Shown here one piece after another: positions 25,054-34,451 of a stretch of 64,000 nucleotides of DNA (its first letter is position 1; each line of letters starts with the position of its first letter). Under the pieces are notes generated by a model. The model did not search any database. It was not told the origin of the DNA and worked only from the letters and a program-made list of their open reading frames with translations. This DNA comes from Vibrio sp. Isolate34. Its GTDB lineage: Bacteria > Pseudomonadota > Gammaproteobacteria > Enterobacterales > Vibrionaceae. The DNA lies in assembly GCF_022397915.1 (NCBI RefSeq), contig NZ_JAKEUO010000015.1, forward strand, positions 78,532 to 142,531, in the 5' to 3' direction. The position numbers were made by a program, and so were the translations under genes.

Positions 25054-25944
25054 TTACGCTTGGAATCTCATTGATAGATCCATTGCTTTTAGGTGCTTAG
25101 TTAGCGCACCGACAGAGATGTAATCCACACCCGTTTCAGCAAACTCTGCAATCGTATCTAGTGTCACGTTGCCAGAGTTCTCTAGTGCAGCACGACCCGC
25201 GTTAATCTTAACGGCTTCACGCATCATGTCTGTGGTGAAGTTATCTAGCATGATGATGTCTGCGCCCGCGTTGATTGCTTGCTCTAGCTCTTCTAGGCTC
25301 TCTGTTTCTACTTCAACAGGTTTTCCTGGGTTCAGCTCTTTTGCCGTAGAGATAGCTTTCTCAATACCACCACAAGCGATGATGTGGTTTTCTTTGATTA
25401 GGTAAGCATCGAAAACGCCGATGCGGTGGTTGAAACCGCCGCCACAAGCGACCGCGTATTTTAGTGCGCTGCGTAGGCCTGGAATCGTTTTACGAGTATC
25501 TAACAGACGGCACTCTGTGTGTTTAATTTTGTCTGCGTAGATAGCTGTTGCTGTCGCACAACCAGACAGTGTTTGAATGAAGTTCATTGCATTACGCTCA
25601 CCGGTTAGTAGTGCGCGTGCTGGGCCAGTTAAAGTACAAAGAGTTTGGTTTGGCTCAACCTTATCGCCATCTTCTACATTCCACTCAATTGTTACTTCAC
25701 CGCCCAATTGCTTAAATACTTCATCAGCCCAAGCTTTGCCACAGAATACGCCGTGCTCACGAGTAATGATGGTTGCGCTGTTGATTGCGTCTGCTGGGAT
25801 TAGACTTGCTGTGATGTCAGCCGCTGGATCTAACGTGCCACCCAGATCTTCTTTGATAGTTTCGGCTACTGCACGAGTGATCTCTAGAGGCAGTTGCTCT
25901 TTTAAGTAGTCAAGGCGTTGGTGGCTGTTATGTGTGTTTTTCAT
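25054..25944 (-). CDS. nadC: Nicotinate-nucleotide pyrophosphorylase (carboxylating)
   Basis: Converts quinolinate and PRPP to nicotinate mononucleotide in de novo NAD synthesis. From the ATG at 25944 it is 296 residues, the family length. DTRKTIPGLR near residues 150-159 and the VEVETESLEEL segment near 215 are the conserved substrate and PRPP-binding stretches. The open frame continues to 26001, but this upstream part has no family similarity. The ribosome site is weak. nadC is divergent from ampD, as in many gamma-proteobacteria. Confidence 0.96.
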   Translation of the reverse strand: MKNTHNSHQRLDYLKEQLPLEITRAVAETIKEDLGGTLDPAADITASLIPADAINSATIITREHGVFCGKAWADEVFKQLGGEVTIEWNVEDGDKVEPNQTLCTLTGPARALLTGERNAMNFIQTLSGCATATAIYADKIKHTECRLLDTRKTIPGLRSALKYAVACGGGFNHRIGVFDAYLIKENHIIACGGIEKAISTAKELNPGKPVEVETESLEELEQAINAGADIIMLDNFTTDMMREAVKINAGRAALENSGNVTLDTIAEFAETGVDYISVGALTKHLKAMDLSMRFQA

Positions 25945-26078
25945 CGCAAATCTAATCTTGAAAGGGAGTGGGATTGGAATGATACTCTTGCTTAACTTCA
26001 AATTAAAGAGGCTAGCGCGACTGCTCTATGGGCAAGGTCACATCTTATTGTGCTAGCAGAAAAGAAAGTGAGACCAAG

Positions 26079-26627
26079 ATGACGATCAGCTCCAACGGAT
26101 GGTACGACAACGCTCGGCATGTTCCTTCCCCGTATTTTGATGTAAGGCCTAGTGTTGATGATATCTCTCTGCTGGTGGTTCACAACATTAGTCTGCCACC
26201 GGGGCAATTTGGTGGTCCTTATATTGAGCAGTTTTTTACGGGTAAGCTAGACCCCGCTGAGCATCCCTTTTTTAAGGTGATTCACCAAATGGGCGTATCG
26301 GCGCACTGCTTGATTCGTCGTGATGGTGAAGTGGTGCAGTTCGTTTCTTTCCTTGATCGAGCTTGGCACGCCGGTCAGTCGAGTTTTGCAGGGCGTGAAA
26401 GGTGCAATGATTACTCGATTGGTATTGAACTCGAGGGCAGTGACTTTGTTGCCTATACTGAGCAGCAGTATCAAGCGCTGACCCAGTTAACGGAATCACT
26501 GGTATCAAGCTTTCCTCAAATCACCAATGAACGCATCACTGGCCATCAATACATTGCACCTCTACGTAAAACTGACCCAGGTTTGGTTTTCGATTGGCAG
26601 AAGTTTAAAGGTAAGCTGAACTTCTAA
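26079..26627 (+). CDS. ampD: 1,6-anhydro-N-acetylmuramyl-L-alanine amidase AmpD
   Basis: A cytosolic zinc amidase that cuts recycled anhydromuropeptides; loss of AmpD derepresses AmpC in species that carry it. From the ATG at 26079 it is 182 residues. Zinc ligands fit LVVHNIS, GHQYIAP and the Asp in KTDPG. RAWHAGQSSF is also conserved. The frame opens at 26028, but that extension overlaps the divergent promoter region. AGTGAGACC upstream is a weak ribosome site. Confidence 0.94.
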   Translation: MTISSNGWYDNARHVPSPYFDVRPSVDDISLLVVHNISLPPGQFGGPYIEQFFTGKLDPAEHPFFKVIHQMGVSAHCLIRRDGEVVQFVSFLDRAWHAGQSSFAGRERCNDYSIGIELEGSDFVAYTEQQYQALTQLTESLVSSFPQITNERITGHQYIAPLRKTDPGLVFDWQKFKGKLNF

Positions 26628-26644
26628 GCTTTCATTTTCTTTAT

Positions 26645-26665
26645 GGCTCTGCTGATTACAGAGCC
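26645..26665 (+). terminator. Hairpin downstream of ampD, weak terminator
   Basis: GGCTCTG and CAGAGCC pair over a 7-base loop, but no T-run follows. It may still slow polymerase or protect the 3' end. The rest of 26666-26920 holds no gene that I can support. Confidence 0.4.
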
Positions 26666-26926
26666 TTAGATAGTCAACGCTGAGCATAATTACTTGTGAA
26701 TTTTTGTTGTTGCGATGTAAAAAAGTGGTTGAAGGAAGGGCATCAATAAATCGAGAGTGTGACGAGCTTATCAAACACTCATATATTAAAACTTATGAAC
26801 AGAATTTCCCTCCCAAATGTGCGCTTGGTTCGATTTTTAACCGAGTTAGGCTAATCTTTCTGAAACAATTCATTTTTATCCTGAAACTTTCTAGCACGAA
26901 GCCTCCCCAAAAGTATTACCCCTGTA

Positions 26927-26941
26927 AATGGTAAGACCAAT
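26927..26941. promoter_or_regulatory. Upstream PdhR operator
   Basis: AATGGTAAGACCAAT differs at one position from the PdhR box ATTGGTNNNACCAAT. It lies 137 bases (centre to centre) upstream of the second, perfect box. Confidence 0.65.
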
Positions 26942-26965
26942 TTGGTTGCTGTTTTAAATTTCATT

Positions 26966-26981
26966 TGTTAAATCACGGTTA
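26966..26981 (+). promoter_or_regulatory. Candidate ArcA site upstream of pdhR
   Basis: TGTTA-AATCAC-GGTTA gives two direct repeats 11 bases apart, close to the ArcA pattern. ArcA represses the pdh operon in E. coli without oxygen; here it is an inference from the sequence. Confidence 0.35.
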
Positions 26982-27063
26982 ATTCAAACTGCATTCTATG
27001 ATGCAGGTCAATTTTACGCTGGACAGTGGCGTTTTAATTATGTTAATTTCTGCCCAACTTAAA

Positions 27064-27078
27064 ATTGGTATTACCAAT
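27064..27078. promoter_or_regulatory. PdhR operator adjacent to pdhR
   Basis: ATTGGTATTACCAAT is an exact match to the PdhR box (ATTGGT, three bases, ACCAAT) and lies 32 bases before the pdhR ATG. This suggests pyruvate-relieved autorepression of pdhR-aceEF(-lpd), as known in E. coli. Confidence 0.85.
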
Positions 27079-27109
27079 TGTCAGCGAAGAAAAAGAAGAA
27101 CAACAAACT

Positions 27110-27871
27110 ATGGCTTATCAAAGGATTCGTCAGCCAAAACTCTCCGATGTTATCGAACAAGAGTTAGAAAGGTTGATAGTGGAAGGAACACTGGCGCCAG
27201 GGCAGCAGCTGCCGCCTGAGCGTGAACTGGCGAAACAGTTCGATGTGTCTCGTCCTTCAATCCGAGAAGCGATACAACGTTTAGAAGCAAAACGCTTGCT
27301 TACTCGCCGTCAAGGCGGAGGTACGTTTGTTAGTGAAAATATCTGGAAAAGCTTTTCAGATCCTTTGCTTAATTTGTTGTCCTCCCATTCTGAAACCCAA
27401 CTAGACTTGTTGGAATCGCGTCATGCGATGGAAGGGATTTCGGCTTACTTTGCGGCATTGCGTGGCACTGATGAAGACTTTGCTCGAATTCAAGCATGCC
27501 AAGATAAAATTCACGGTGCGCAAGATAAGGGTGATATTGAAGCCGAATCTGCAGCGGTGATGGCTTTTCTTATTGCTTTAACAGAGGCAGCGCACAATGT
27601 GGTGTTATTGCACATTGTTCGTAGTTTGGCTCCGTTACTCGAACAAAACGTCTTAGAGAATTTAAAGCTGTTGCATCGTCGTAAAGACGTTGTGGAGAAA
27701 GTGAGTATACATCGAGCTAACATTGTAGATGCGATTGTTTCAGGGCAGCCAGAACAGGCACGTGAAATGTCACACTCTCATTTAGCTTACATCGAAGAAA
27801 CATTGCTGGATTTGACGAAGGAAGAGTCGCGCCGCGAACGTTCTCTACGTCGAATTCAACAGGGTAAATAG
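27110..27871 (+). CDS. pdhR: Pyruvate-responsive repressor PdhR (GntR/FadR family)
   Basis: Represses the pyruvate dehydrogenase operon; pyruvate releases it from DNA. From the ATG at 27110 it is 253 residues, with a GntR winged helix-turn-helix near residues 10-75 (PPERELAKQFDVSRPSIREA near 39-58) and a helical FCD effector domain from about residue 95. The frame starts at 27065, but that would place the perfect operator inside the coding region. It heads pdhR-aceE-aceF-lpd. Confidence 0.95.
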   Translation: MAYQRIRQPKLSDVIEQELERLIVEGTLAPGQQLPPERELAKQFDVSRPSIREAIQRLEAKRLLTRRQGGGTFVSENIWKSFSDPLLNLLSSHSETQLDLLESRHAMEGISAYFAALRGTDEDFARIQACQDKIHGAQDKGDIEAESAAVMAFLIALTEAAHNVVLLHIVRSLAPLLEQNVLENLKLLHRRKDVVEKVSIHRANIVDAIVSGQPEQAREMSHSHLAYIEETLLDLTKEESRRERSLRRIQQGK

Positions 27872-27933
27872 TCGTAATACTTCGACTTTTTACGTGTTTA
27901 GTAGAATCCAACTAACAAAAAGGATAGATCGCC

Positions 27934-30612
27934 ATGTCTGACATGAAGCATGACGTTGATGCTCTGGAAACTCAAGATTGGTTAGAAGCTCTTGAGTCAG
28001 TAGTACGTGAAGAAGGTGTAGAACGTGCACAGTTTTTACTAGAACAAGTTCTAGATAAAGCGCGTTTAGATGGTGTTGATATGGCTACAGGCATCAACAC
28101 AAACTACATCAACACAATTCCAGCAGCGCAAGAGCCAGCTTACCCTGGTGACGTAACTCTTGAGCGTCGTATTCGTTCGATTATTCGCTGGAACGCAATC
28201 ATGATCGTATTGCGTGCTTCTAAGAAAGACCTAGACCTTGGTGGTCACATGGCTTCTTACCAGTCAGCAGCAGCGTTCTACGAAGTATGTTTCAACCACT
28301 TCTTCCGTGCTCCAAACGAGACTGACGGTGGCGATCTAGTTTACTACCAAGGTCACATCTCTCCTGGTATCTACTCTCGTGCATTTATTGAAGGTCGTCT
28401 AACTGAAGAGCAGCTAGATAACTTCCGTCAAGAAGTTGATGGTAAAGGTATCCCTTCTTACCCGCACCCTAAACTGATGCCTGAGTTCTGGCAGTTCCCT
28501 ACAGTATCTATGGGTCTAGGTCCGATTTCTGCGATCTACCAAGCTCGTTTCCTTAAATACCTAGAAGGCCGTGGTCTTAAAGATACTTCTGCTCAACGTG
28601 TATACGCTTTCCTAGGCGACGGTGAGATGGATGAGCCAGAATCACGTGGTGCTATCTCTTTCGCTGCGCGTGAGAAGCTAGACAACCTATGTTTCCTAAT
28701 CAACTGTAACCTACAGCGTCTAGACGGCCCTGTAATGGGTAACGGTAGCATCATTCAAGAACTTGAAGGCCTATTCAAAGGTGCAGGTTGGAACGTTGTT
28801 AAAGTTATCTGGGGTAGCAACTGGGATTCTCTACTAGCTAAAGACACGACTGGTAAGCTTCTTCAACTAATGAACGAAACTATCGATGGTGACTACCAGA
28901 CATTCAAATCTAAAGATGGCGCATACGTACGTGAGCACTTCTTTGGTAAGTACCCAGAAACAGCTGCACTAGTTGCAGACATGACTGACGACCAAATCTT
29001 CGAACTGAAGCGTGGTGGTCACGACTCTTCTAAACTGTTCGCTGCATTCAACAATGCAAAAGAAACAGGTGGCAAGCCAACAGTAATCCTAGCTAAGACA
29101 GTTAAAGGTTACGGTATGGGTGAAGCTGCAGAAGGTAAGAACATCGCTCACGGTGTTAAGAAGATGGACATGACTCACGTACAATACCTACGTGACCGTC
29201 TAGGCCTACAAGACATCCTTTCTGATGAGAAAGTATCTGAGCTTCCTTACCTAACACTGGAAGAAGGTTCAGCTGAGTACGAATACCTGCATGCTCGTCG
29301 TAAAGCACTACAAGGTTACACTCCTCAGCGTCTGCCAAAATTCACTCAAGAGTTCAAAGTTCCTGAGCTAGACGCATTCGCACCTCTACTGGGTGAACAG
29401 AAGCGTGATATCTCTACAACTATGGCTTATGTACGTACGCTAAACATCCTTCTTAAAGATAAGAACATTGGTAAGAACATCGTTCCTATCATCTGTGATG
29501 AAGCACGTACATTCGGTATGGAAGGTTTATTCCGTCAGGTTGGTATCTACAACCCACACGGTCAAGATTACACTCCAGAAGATAAAGGCATCGTTTCTTA
29601 CTACAAAGAAGCAACGTCTGGTCAAGTTCTTCAAGAAGGTATCAACGAACTAGGTTCTATGGCTTCATGGGTTGCTGCTGCAACGTCATACAGCACAAAC
29701 GATCTACCGATGATTCCGTTCTACATCTACTACTCAATGTTCGGTTTCCAACGTATTGGCGACATGGCATGGCTAGCAGGTGACCAACAAGCTCGTGGCT
29801 TCCTACTGGGTGCTACAGCTGGTCGTACAACGCTAAACGGCGAAGGTCTACAGCACGAAGATGGTCACTCGCACATCATGGCGAACACAGTACCTAACTG
29901 TATCTCTTACGACCCAACGTTTGCTTACGAGCTAGCGGTAATCATGCAAGACGGTATCCGTCGTATGTACGGTGAGAACCAAGAGAACGTTTACTACTAC
30001 TTAACAGTAATGAACGAGAACTACGCAATGCCAGCAATGCCAGAAGGCGCTGAAGAAGGCATCCGTAAAGGTATTTACAAGCTTGAATCTCACGCTCCTC
30101 AAGGTGGACAGGCGCCTAAGGGCAAAGTTCAACTAATGAGCTCTGGTACTATCATGAATGAAGCGCGTAAAGCTGCAGTAATTCTAAGCGAAGAGTACGG
30201 CATCGCATCTGACGTGTTCTCTGTAACGTCGTTCAACGAACTAACTCGTGACGGCCAAGCGGTAGAGCGTGACAACATGCTTCACCCAGAAGCTGAAGAG
30301 AAAGTACCGTACATCACAACTGTACTTGGTAAAGAACCTGCAATCGCAGTGACTGACTACATGAAGAACTACGCTGAGCAAGTACGTGCTTACATGCCAA
30401 GCGAGTCTTACAAAGTACTTGGTACTGATGGTTTCGGCCGCTCTGACAGCCGTGCAAACCTACGTCGTCACTTCGAAGTTAACGCTGGCTACATCGTAGT
30501 TGCAGCTCTAACTGAACTGGCTAAACGTGGTGATATCGAGAAATCTGTAGTTGTTGAAGCAATTGCTAAATTCGATATCGACACTGAAAAAACAAACCCA
30601 CAATACGCTTAA
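27934..30612 (+). CDS. aceE: Pyruvate dehydrogenase E1 component
   Basis: The thiamine-diphosphate subunit of the pyruvate dehydrogenase complex; it decarboxylates pyruvate and passes the acetyl group to lipoyl-AceF. At 892 residues it is the homodimeric E1 type. The ThDP/Mg motif GDGEMDEPES lies near residue 229, and RDRLGL and the C-terminal transketolase-like domain match AceE. AAAAGGAT precedes the ATG. It lies 62 bases after pdhR and 30 bases before aceF. Confidence 0.98.
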   Translation: MSDMKHDVDALETQDWLEALESVVREEGVERAQFLLEQVLDKARLDGVDMATGINTNYINTIPAAQEPAYPGDVTLERRIRSIIRWNAIMIVLRASKKDLDLGGHMASYQSAAAFYEVCFNHFFRAPNETDGGDLVYYQGHISPGIYSRAFIEGRLTEEQLDNFRQEVDGKGIPSYPHPKLMPEFWQFPTVSMGLGPISAIYQARFLKYLEGRGLKDTSAQRVYAFLGDGEMDEPESRGAISFAAREKLDNLCFLINCNLQRLDGPVMGNGSIIQELEGLFKGAGWNVVKVIWGSNWDSLLAKDTTGKLLQLMNETIDGDYQTFKSKDGAYVREHFFGKYPETAALVADMTDDQIFELKRGGHDSSKLFAAFNNAKETGGKPTVILAKTVKGYGMGEAAEGKNIAHGVKKMDMTHVQYLRDRLGLQDILSDEKVSELPYLTLEEGSAEYEYLHARRKALQGYTPQRLPKFTQEFKVPELDAFAPLLGEQKRDISTTMAYVRTLNILLKDKNIGKNIVPIICDEARTFGMEGLFRQVGIYNPHGQDYTPEDKGIVSYYKEATSGQVLQEGINELGSMASWVAAATSYSTNDLPMIPFYIYYSMFGFQRIGDMAWLAGDQQARGFLLGATAGRTTLNGEGLQHEDGHSHIMANTVPNCISYDPTFAYELAVIMQDGIRRMYGENQENVYYYLTVMNENYAMPAMPEGAEEGIRKGIYKLESHAPQGGQAPKGKVQLMSSGTIMNEARKAAVILSEEYGIASDVFSVTSFNELTRDGQAVERDNMLHPEAEEKVPYITTVLGKEPAIAVTDYMKNYAEQVRAYMPSESYKVLGTDGFGRSDSRANLRRHFEVNAGYIVVAALTELAKRGDIEKSVVVEAIAKFDIDTEKTNPQYA

Positions 30613-30642
30613 TACAGCGCTTAACTAGAAGGTAAATAAGCA

Positions 30643-32565
30643 ATGGCAATCGAAATTAATGTACCTGACATCGGTGCGGATGAGGTTGAAGTTACTGAGA
30701 TTCTTGTAAGCGTTGGCGACAAGGTTGAAGAAGAACAGTCTCTGATCACTGTTGAAGGCGACAAAGCTTCTATGGAAGTTCCAGCGTCTCAAGCAGGTAT
30801 CGTTAAAGAAATCAAAGTAGCTGAAGGCGATTCAGTTTCTACTGGTTCTCTAATCATGATTTTCGAAGCCGAGGGTGCAGCTGAAGCTGCACCTGCTCCA
30901 GCAGCAGAGGCAGCTCCAGTAGCTGCGCCTGCAGCGGCAGCAGCGGCAGAGCTTAAAGAAGTTCACGTTCCAGATATCGGTGGCGACGAAGTAGAAGTTA
31001 CTGAGATCATGGTTGCTATCGGTGATTCAGTAGAAGAAGAGCAATCTCTTCTTACTGTTGAAGGCGACAAGGCTTCAATGGAAGTTCCTGCACCATTCGC
31101 TGGTATCGTTAAAGAAATCAAGATCGCTTCTGGTGATTCAGTTTCTACTGGTTCTCTAGTAATGGTATTCGAAGTAGCTGGTTCAGCTCCTGCAGCAGCA
31201 CCGGCTCCTTCGGCGGCAGCACCAGTTGCAGCGGCTCCAGCAGCATCAGGTACGCCTGCCGCAGCTGAGAAAGAAGTAAACGTTCCTGACATCGGCGGTG
31301 ACGAAGTAGAAGTTACTGAAATCATGGTAGCGGTTGGCGATACAGTAGAAGAAGAGCAATCTCTAATTACTGTTGAAGGCGACAAAGCTTCAATGGAAGT
31401 TCCTGCACCATTCGCTGGTACAGTAAAAGAAATCAAGATTGCAGCTGGCGACAAAGTGTCAACTGGCTCTCTAATCATGACTTTCGTTGTGGCCGGCACT
31501 CCGGTTGAAGGCGCAGCTCCTGCTCCTGTTGCAGCACCTGCACAAGCAGCAGCTCCAGCGGCGGCACCTGCTCCTAAAGCAGAAGCACCTGCAGCGGCTC
31601 CAGCAGCAGCTGGCGACTTCCAAGAGAACGGCGACTACGCGCACGCTTCTCCAGTTGTTCGTCGTCTTGCTCGCGAATTTGGCGTTAACCTTTCTAAGGT
31701 TAAAGGTACTGGTCGTAAGAGCCGTATCCTTAAAGAAGACGTTCAGTCTTACGTTAAAGATGCACTTAAGCGTCTAGAGTCTGGTGCTGCGGCATCTGGC
31801 AAAGGCGGCGATGGTTCTGCTCTTGGTCTACTACCATGGCCAAAAGTTGACTTCAGCAAGTTCGGCGAAACTGAAGTTCAGAAGCTTTCTAAGATCAAGA
31901 AGATCTCTGGTGCAAACCTACACCGTAACTGGGTAATGATCCCTCACGTTACACAGTGGGATAACGCAGACATCACTGAGCTAGAAGCATTCCGTAAAGA
32001 GCAGAACGCAATCGAAGCTAAGAAAGACACTGGCATGAAGATCACTCCTCTTGTGTTCATCATGAAAGCTGTTGCTAAAGCGTTAGAAGCGTTCCCAGCG
32101 TTTAACTCTTCTCTTTCTGAAGATGGCGAAAGCATCATTCTTAAGAAGTACGTAAACGTAGGTATCGCGGTAGATACTCCAAACGGTCTAGTTGTTCCTG
32201 TATTCAAAGACGTGAACAAGAAAGGCATTTACGAGCTATCTGAAGAGCTAATGGCTGTGTCTAAGAAAGCACGTGCTGGTAAGCTAACAGCGGCAGACAT
32301 GCAAGGCGGTTGTTTCACAATCTCTAGCCTTGGTGGTATTGGCGGTACTGCATTTACTCCAATCGTAAATGCACCAGAAGTAGGTATCCTAGGTGTATCT
32401 AAGTCTGAAATTAAGCCAGTTTGGAACGGTAAAGAGTTCCAACCACGTCTACAGCTTCCACTGTCTCTATCATACGACCACCGTGTGATCGATGGTGCTG
32501 AAGGTGCACGCTTCATTACTTTCCTAAACAGCGCACTATCTGACATTCGTCGTCTAGTACTGTAA
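30643..32565 (+). CDS. aceF: Dihydrolipoamide acetyltransferase (E2), three lipoyl domains
   Basis: The core acetyltransferase of the pyruvate dehydrogenase complex. In its 640 residues it carries three lipoyl domains with GDKASMEVP motifs and lipoylation lysines at 41, 143 and 248, joined by Ala/Pro-rich flexible linkers (near 78-103, 180-208 and 285-325). An E3/E1-binding domain lies near 335-370, and the catalytic domain ends with the DHRVIDGAEG active-site motif near 612-621. The lipoyl DNA repeats are close to identical and may undergo recombination. Confidence 0.98.
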   Translation: MAIEINVPDIGADEVEVTEILVSVGDKVEEEQSLITVEGDKASMEVPASQAGIVKEIKVAEGDSVSTGSLIMIFEAEGAAEAAPAPAAEAAPVAAPAAAAAAELKEVHVPDIGGDEVEVTEIMVAIGDSVEEEQSLLTVEGDKASMEVPAPFAGIVKEIKIASGDSVSTGSLVMVFEVAGSAPAAAPAPSAAAPVAAAPAASGTPAAAEKEVNVPDIGGDEVEVTEIMVAVGDTVEEEQSLITVEGDKASMEVPAPFAGTVKEIKIAAGDKVSTGSLIMTFVVAGTPVEGAAPAPVAAPAQAAAPAAAPAPKAEAPAAAPAAAGDFQENGDYAHASPVVRRLAREFGVNLSKVKGTGRKSRILKEDVQSYVKDALKRLESGAAASGKGGDGSALGLLPWPKVDFSKFGETEVQKLSKIKKISGANLHRNWVMIPHVTQWDNADITELEAFRKEQNAIEAKKDTGMKITPLVFIMKAVAKALEAFPAFNSSLSEDGESIILKKYVNVGIAVDTPNGLVVPVFKDVNKKGIYELSEELMAVSKKARAGKLTAADMQGGCFTISSLGGIGGTAFTPIVNAPEVGILGVSKSEIKPVWNGKEFQPRLQLPLSLSYDHRVIDGAEGARFITFLNSALSDIRRLVL

Positions 32566-32580
32566 TTGAGAAAGTAATTA

Positions 32581-32606
32581 TTAAGGTGGCTTTCGGGTCA
32601 CCTTAA
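32581..32606 (+). terminator. Hairpin between aceF and lpd
   Basis: TTAAGGTG and CACCTTAA pair over a 10-base loop and are followed by TTCTTTATAT. The T-run is poor, so it may only partly stop transcription and allow some lpd read-through. The 240-base gap is long enough for a separate lpd promoter. Confidence 0.55.
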
Positions 32607-32806
32607 TTCTTTATATAAAGACTATTTTTAGAGAACAGTTTCCCGCATTTCTCATAAAGCGGAAGGGAATTGTTGTCTAGCTCACAGGCTAACTTAAAGC
32701 TACTTTCACACTGTTAACATCTCTGTAAAATGTTTCCTGTTTGAAAGCCCAATAATTTAAGAACATCTACTCAGCCTGTTAGGGATAATGACTACAAGAG
32801 GTCACA

Positions 32807-34237
32807 ATGAGCAAAGAAATTAAAGCCCAAGTTGTTGTACTTGGTTCAGGTCCTGCTGGTTACTCAGCTGCATTCCGTTGTGCGGATTTAGGTCTAGAAA
32901 CAGTACTAGTTGAACGTTACAGCACTCTTGGTGGTGTATGTCTAAACGTTGGTTGTATTCCATCAAAAGCACTTCTTCACGTTTCTAAAGTAATCGAAGA
33001 AGCTAAAGCGATGGCAGAGCACGGCGTTGTATTCGGCGAGCCACAAACGGACATCAGCAAGATCCGTATCTGGAAAGAAAAAGTAGTAGACCAACTAACT
33101 GGCGGTCTTGGCGGTATGGCTAAGATGCGTAACGTAACGGTTGTTAACGGTTTCGGTAAGTTCACAGGTCCTAACAGCATTCTTGTTGAAGGCGAAGGCG
33201 AAGCAACAACTGTTAACTTCGACAACGCAATCATCGCTGCGGGTTCTCGCCCAATCAAGCTTCCATTCATCCCTCATGAAGACCCACGTATTTGGGATTC
33301 TACGGATGCACTTGAGCTGAATGAAGTTCCTGAAAAACTGCTTATCATGGGCGGTGGTATCATCGGTCTTGAAATGGGTACGGTTTACCACTCTTTGGGT
33401 TCTAAAGTAGACGTAGTTGAGATGTTCGACCAAGTTATCCCTGCTGCGGATAAAGACATCGTTAAAGTCTTCACTAAGCGTATTAAGAACAAGTTCAAGC
33501 TAATGCTTGAAACTAAAGTAACAGCTGTTGAAGCGAAAGAAGACGGTATCTACGTTTCAATGGAAGGCAAAAAAGCACCAGCTGAAGCTGAGCGCTACGA
33601 TGCTGTTCTTGTTGCTATCGGTCGTGTTCCAAACGGTGCACTTATCGACGCTGAAAAAGCAGGTATCGAAGTTGATGAGCGTGGCTTCATCAATGTTGAT
33701 AAGCAAATGCGTACTAACGTTCCTCACATCCACGCGATCGGTGACGTTGTTGGTCAACCAATGCTTGCTCACAAAGGTGTGCATGAAGGTCACGTAGCTG
33801 CTGAAGTTATCTCTGGTAAGAAGCACTACTTCGACCCTAAAGTAATCCCATCAATTGCGTACACTGAGCCAGAAGTAGCTTGGGTAGGTAAGACTGAGAA
33901 AGAAGCGAAAGCGGAAGGCCTGAACTACGAAGTTGCTACTTTCCCTTGGGCTGCTTCTGGTCGTGCAATCGCTTCTGACTGTGCAGACGGTATGACTAAG
34001 ATGATCTTCGATAAAGATACTCATCGCGTAATCGGTGGTGCTGTTGTTGGTACTAACGGTGGTGAGCTTCTTGGTGAAATCGGCCTAGCAATCGAAATGG
34101 GTTGTGACGCAGAAGATATCGCTCTTACTATCCACGCTCACCCAACTCTGCACGAGTCTGTTGGTCTAGCTGCGGAAGTATTCGAAGGTTCAATCACTGA
34201 CCTTCCAAATAAGAAAGCAGTGAAAAAGAAGAAGTAA
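32807..34237 (+). CDS. lpd: Dihydrolipoamide dehydrogenase (E3)
   Basis: An FAD enzyme that reoxidises dihydrolipoamide in the pyruvate and 2-oxoglutarate dehydrogenase complexes and the glycine cleavage system. At 476 residues it has the FAD motif GSGPAGYSAA near residue 13, the redox disulfide Cys45/Cys50 in GGVCLNVGCIPSK, the NAD motif GGGIIGLEMG, and the active-site HAHPTLHESV near the C-terminus. The C-terminus ends in a run of lysines. AGAGG precedes the ATG. Confidence 0.98.
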   Translation: MSKEIKAQVVVLGSGPAGYSAAFRCADLGLETVLVERYSTLGGVCLNVGCIPSKALLHVSKVIEEAKAMAEHGVVFGEPQTDISKIRIWKEKVVDQLTGGLGGMAKMRNVTVVNGFGKFTGPNSILVEGEGEATTVNFDNAIIAAGSRPIKLPFIPHEDPRIWDSTDALELNEVPEKLLIMGGGIIGLEMGTVYHSLGSKVDVVEMFDQVIPAADKDIVKVFTKRIKNKFKLMLETKVTAVEAKEDGIYVSMEGKKAPAEAERYDAVLVAIGRVPNGALIDAEKAGIEVDERGFINVDKQMRTNVPHIHAIGDVVGQPMLAHKGVHEGHVAAEVISGKKHYFDPKVIPSIAYTEPEVAWVGKTEKEAKAEGLNYEVATFPWAASGRAIASDCADGMTKMIFDKDTHRVIGGAVVGTNGGELLGEIGLAIEMGCDAEDIALTIHAHPTLHESVGLAAEVFEGSITDLPNKKAVKKKK

Positions 34238-34247
34238 ATACTCTTCA

Positions 34248-34380
34248 TACTTGAAGCCGCAGCGTTGTTAACTGCGTAAGTTCACCCTAATCACATAGTA
34301 AATCTATGCTCATAGGGCTGAACTTTAGTTACTTAACAAAGAAAGGGTCGCCTAGCTGCAACTCCAATTATTTTGAGTAT
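34248..34380. repeat. Palindromic intergenic repeat element, about 133 bp
   Basis: The element starts TACTTGAAGCCGCAGC and ends GCTGCAACTCCAATTATTTT plus GAGTA, ends that are partly inverted copies. Its middle holds a nested palindrome (34282-34327): AAGTTCA with TGAACTT, CCCTA with TAGGG, and ATAG with CTAT. I recall this type of element as frequent in vibrio genomes. It is non-coding and would fold into a long hairpin in RNA. Confidence 0.7.
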
Positions 34381-34391
34381 ATCTAGATTAT

Positions 34392-34421
34392 AAAAGCCGC
34401 TGATTCGTCAGCGGTTTTTTT
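34392..34421 (+). terminator. Terminator of lpd
   Basis: CCGCTGA-TTCG-TCAGCGG with seven T residues. The palindromic element lies between the lpd stop and this hairpin. Confidence 0.92.
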
Positions 34422-34451
34422 ATGTCTGAAGTAAGGAGCAGGAACGTTTCA

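Noticed and set aside
26704..26934. Small open frame upstream of pdhR
   Set aside because: No ribosome site or family match, and it ends in the upstream PdhR box region; the stretch looks like regulatory DNA.
30963..31499. Open frame of 178 codons on the minus strand
   Set aside because: It is the shadow of the Ala-rich, repeated lipoyl region of aceF and has repeated low-complexity composition.
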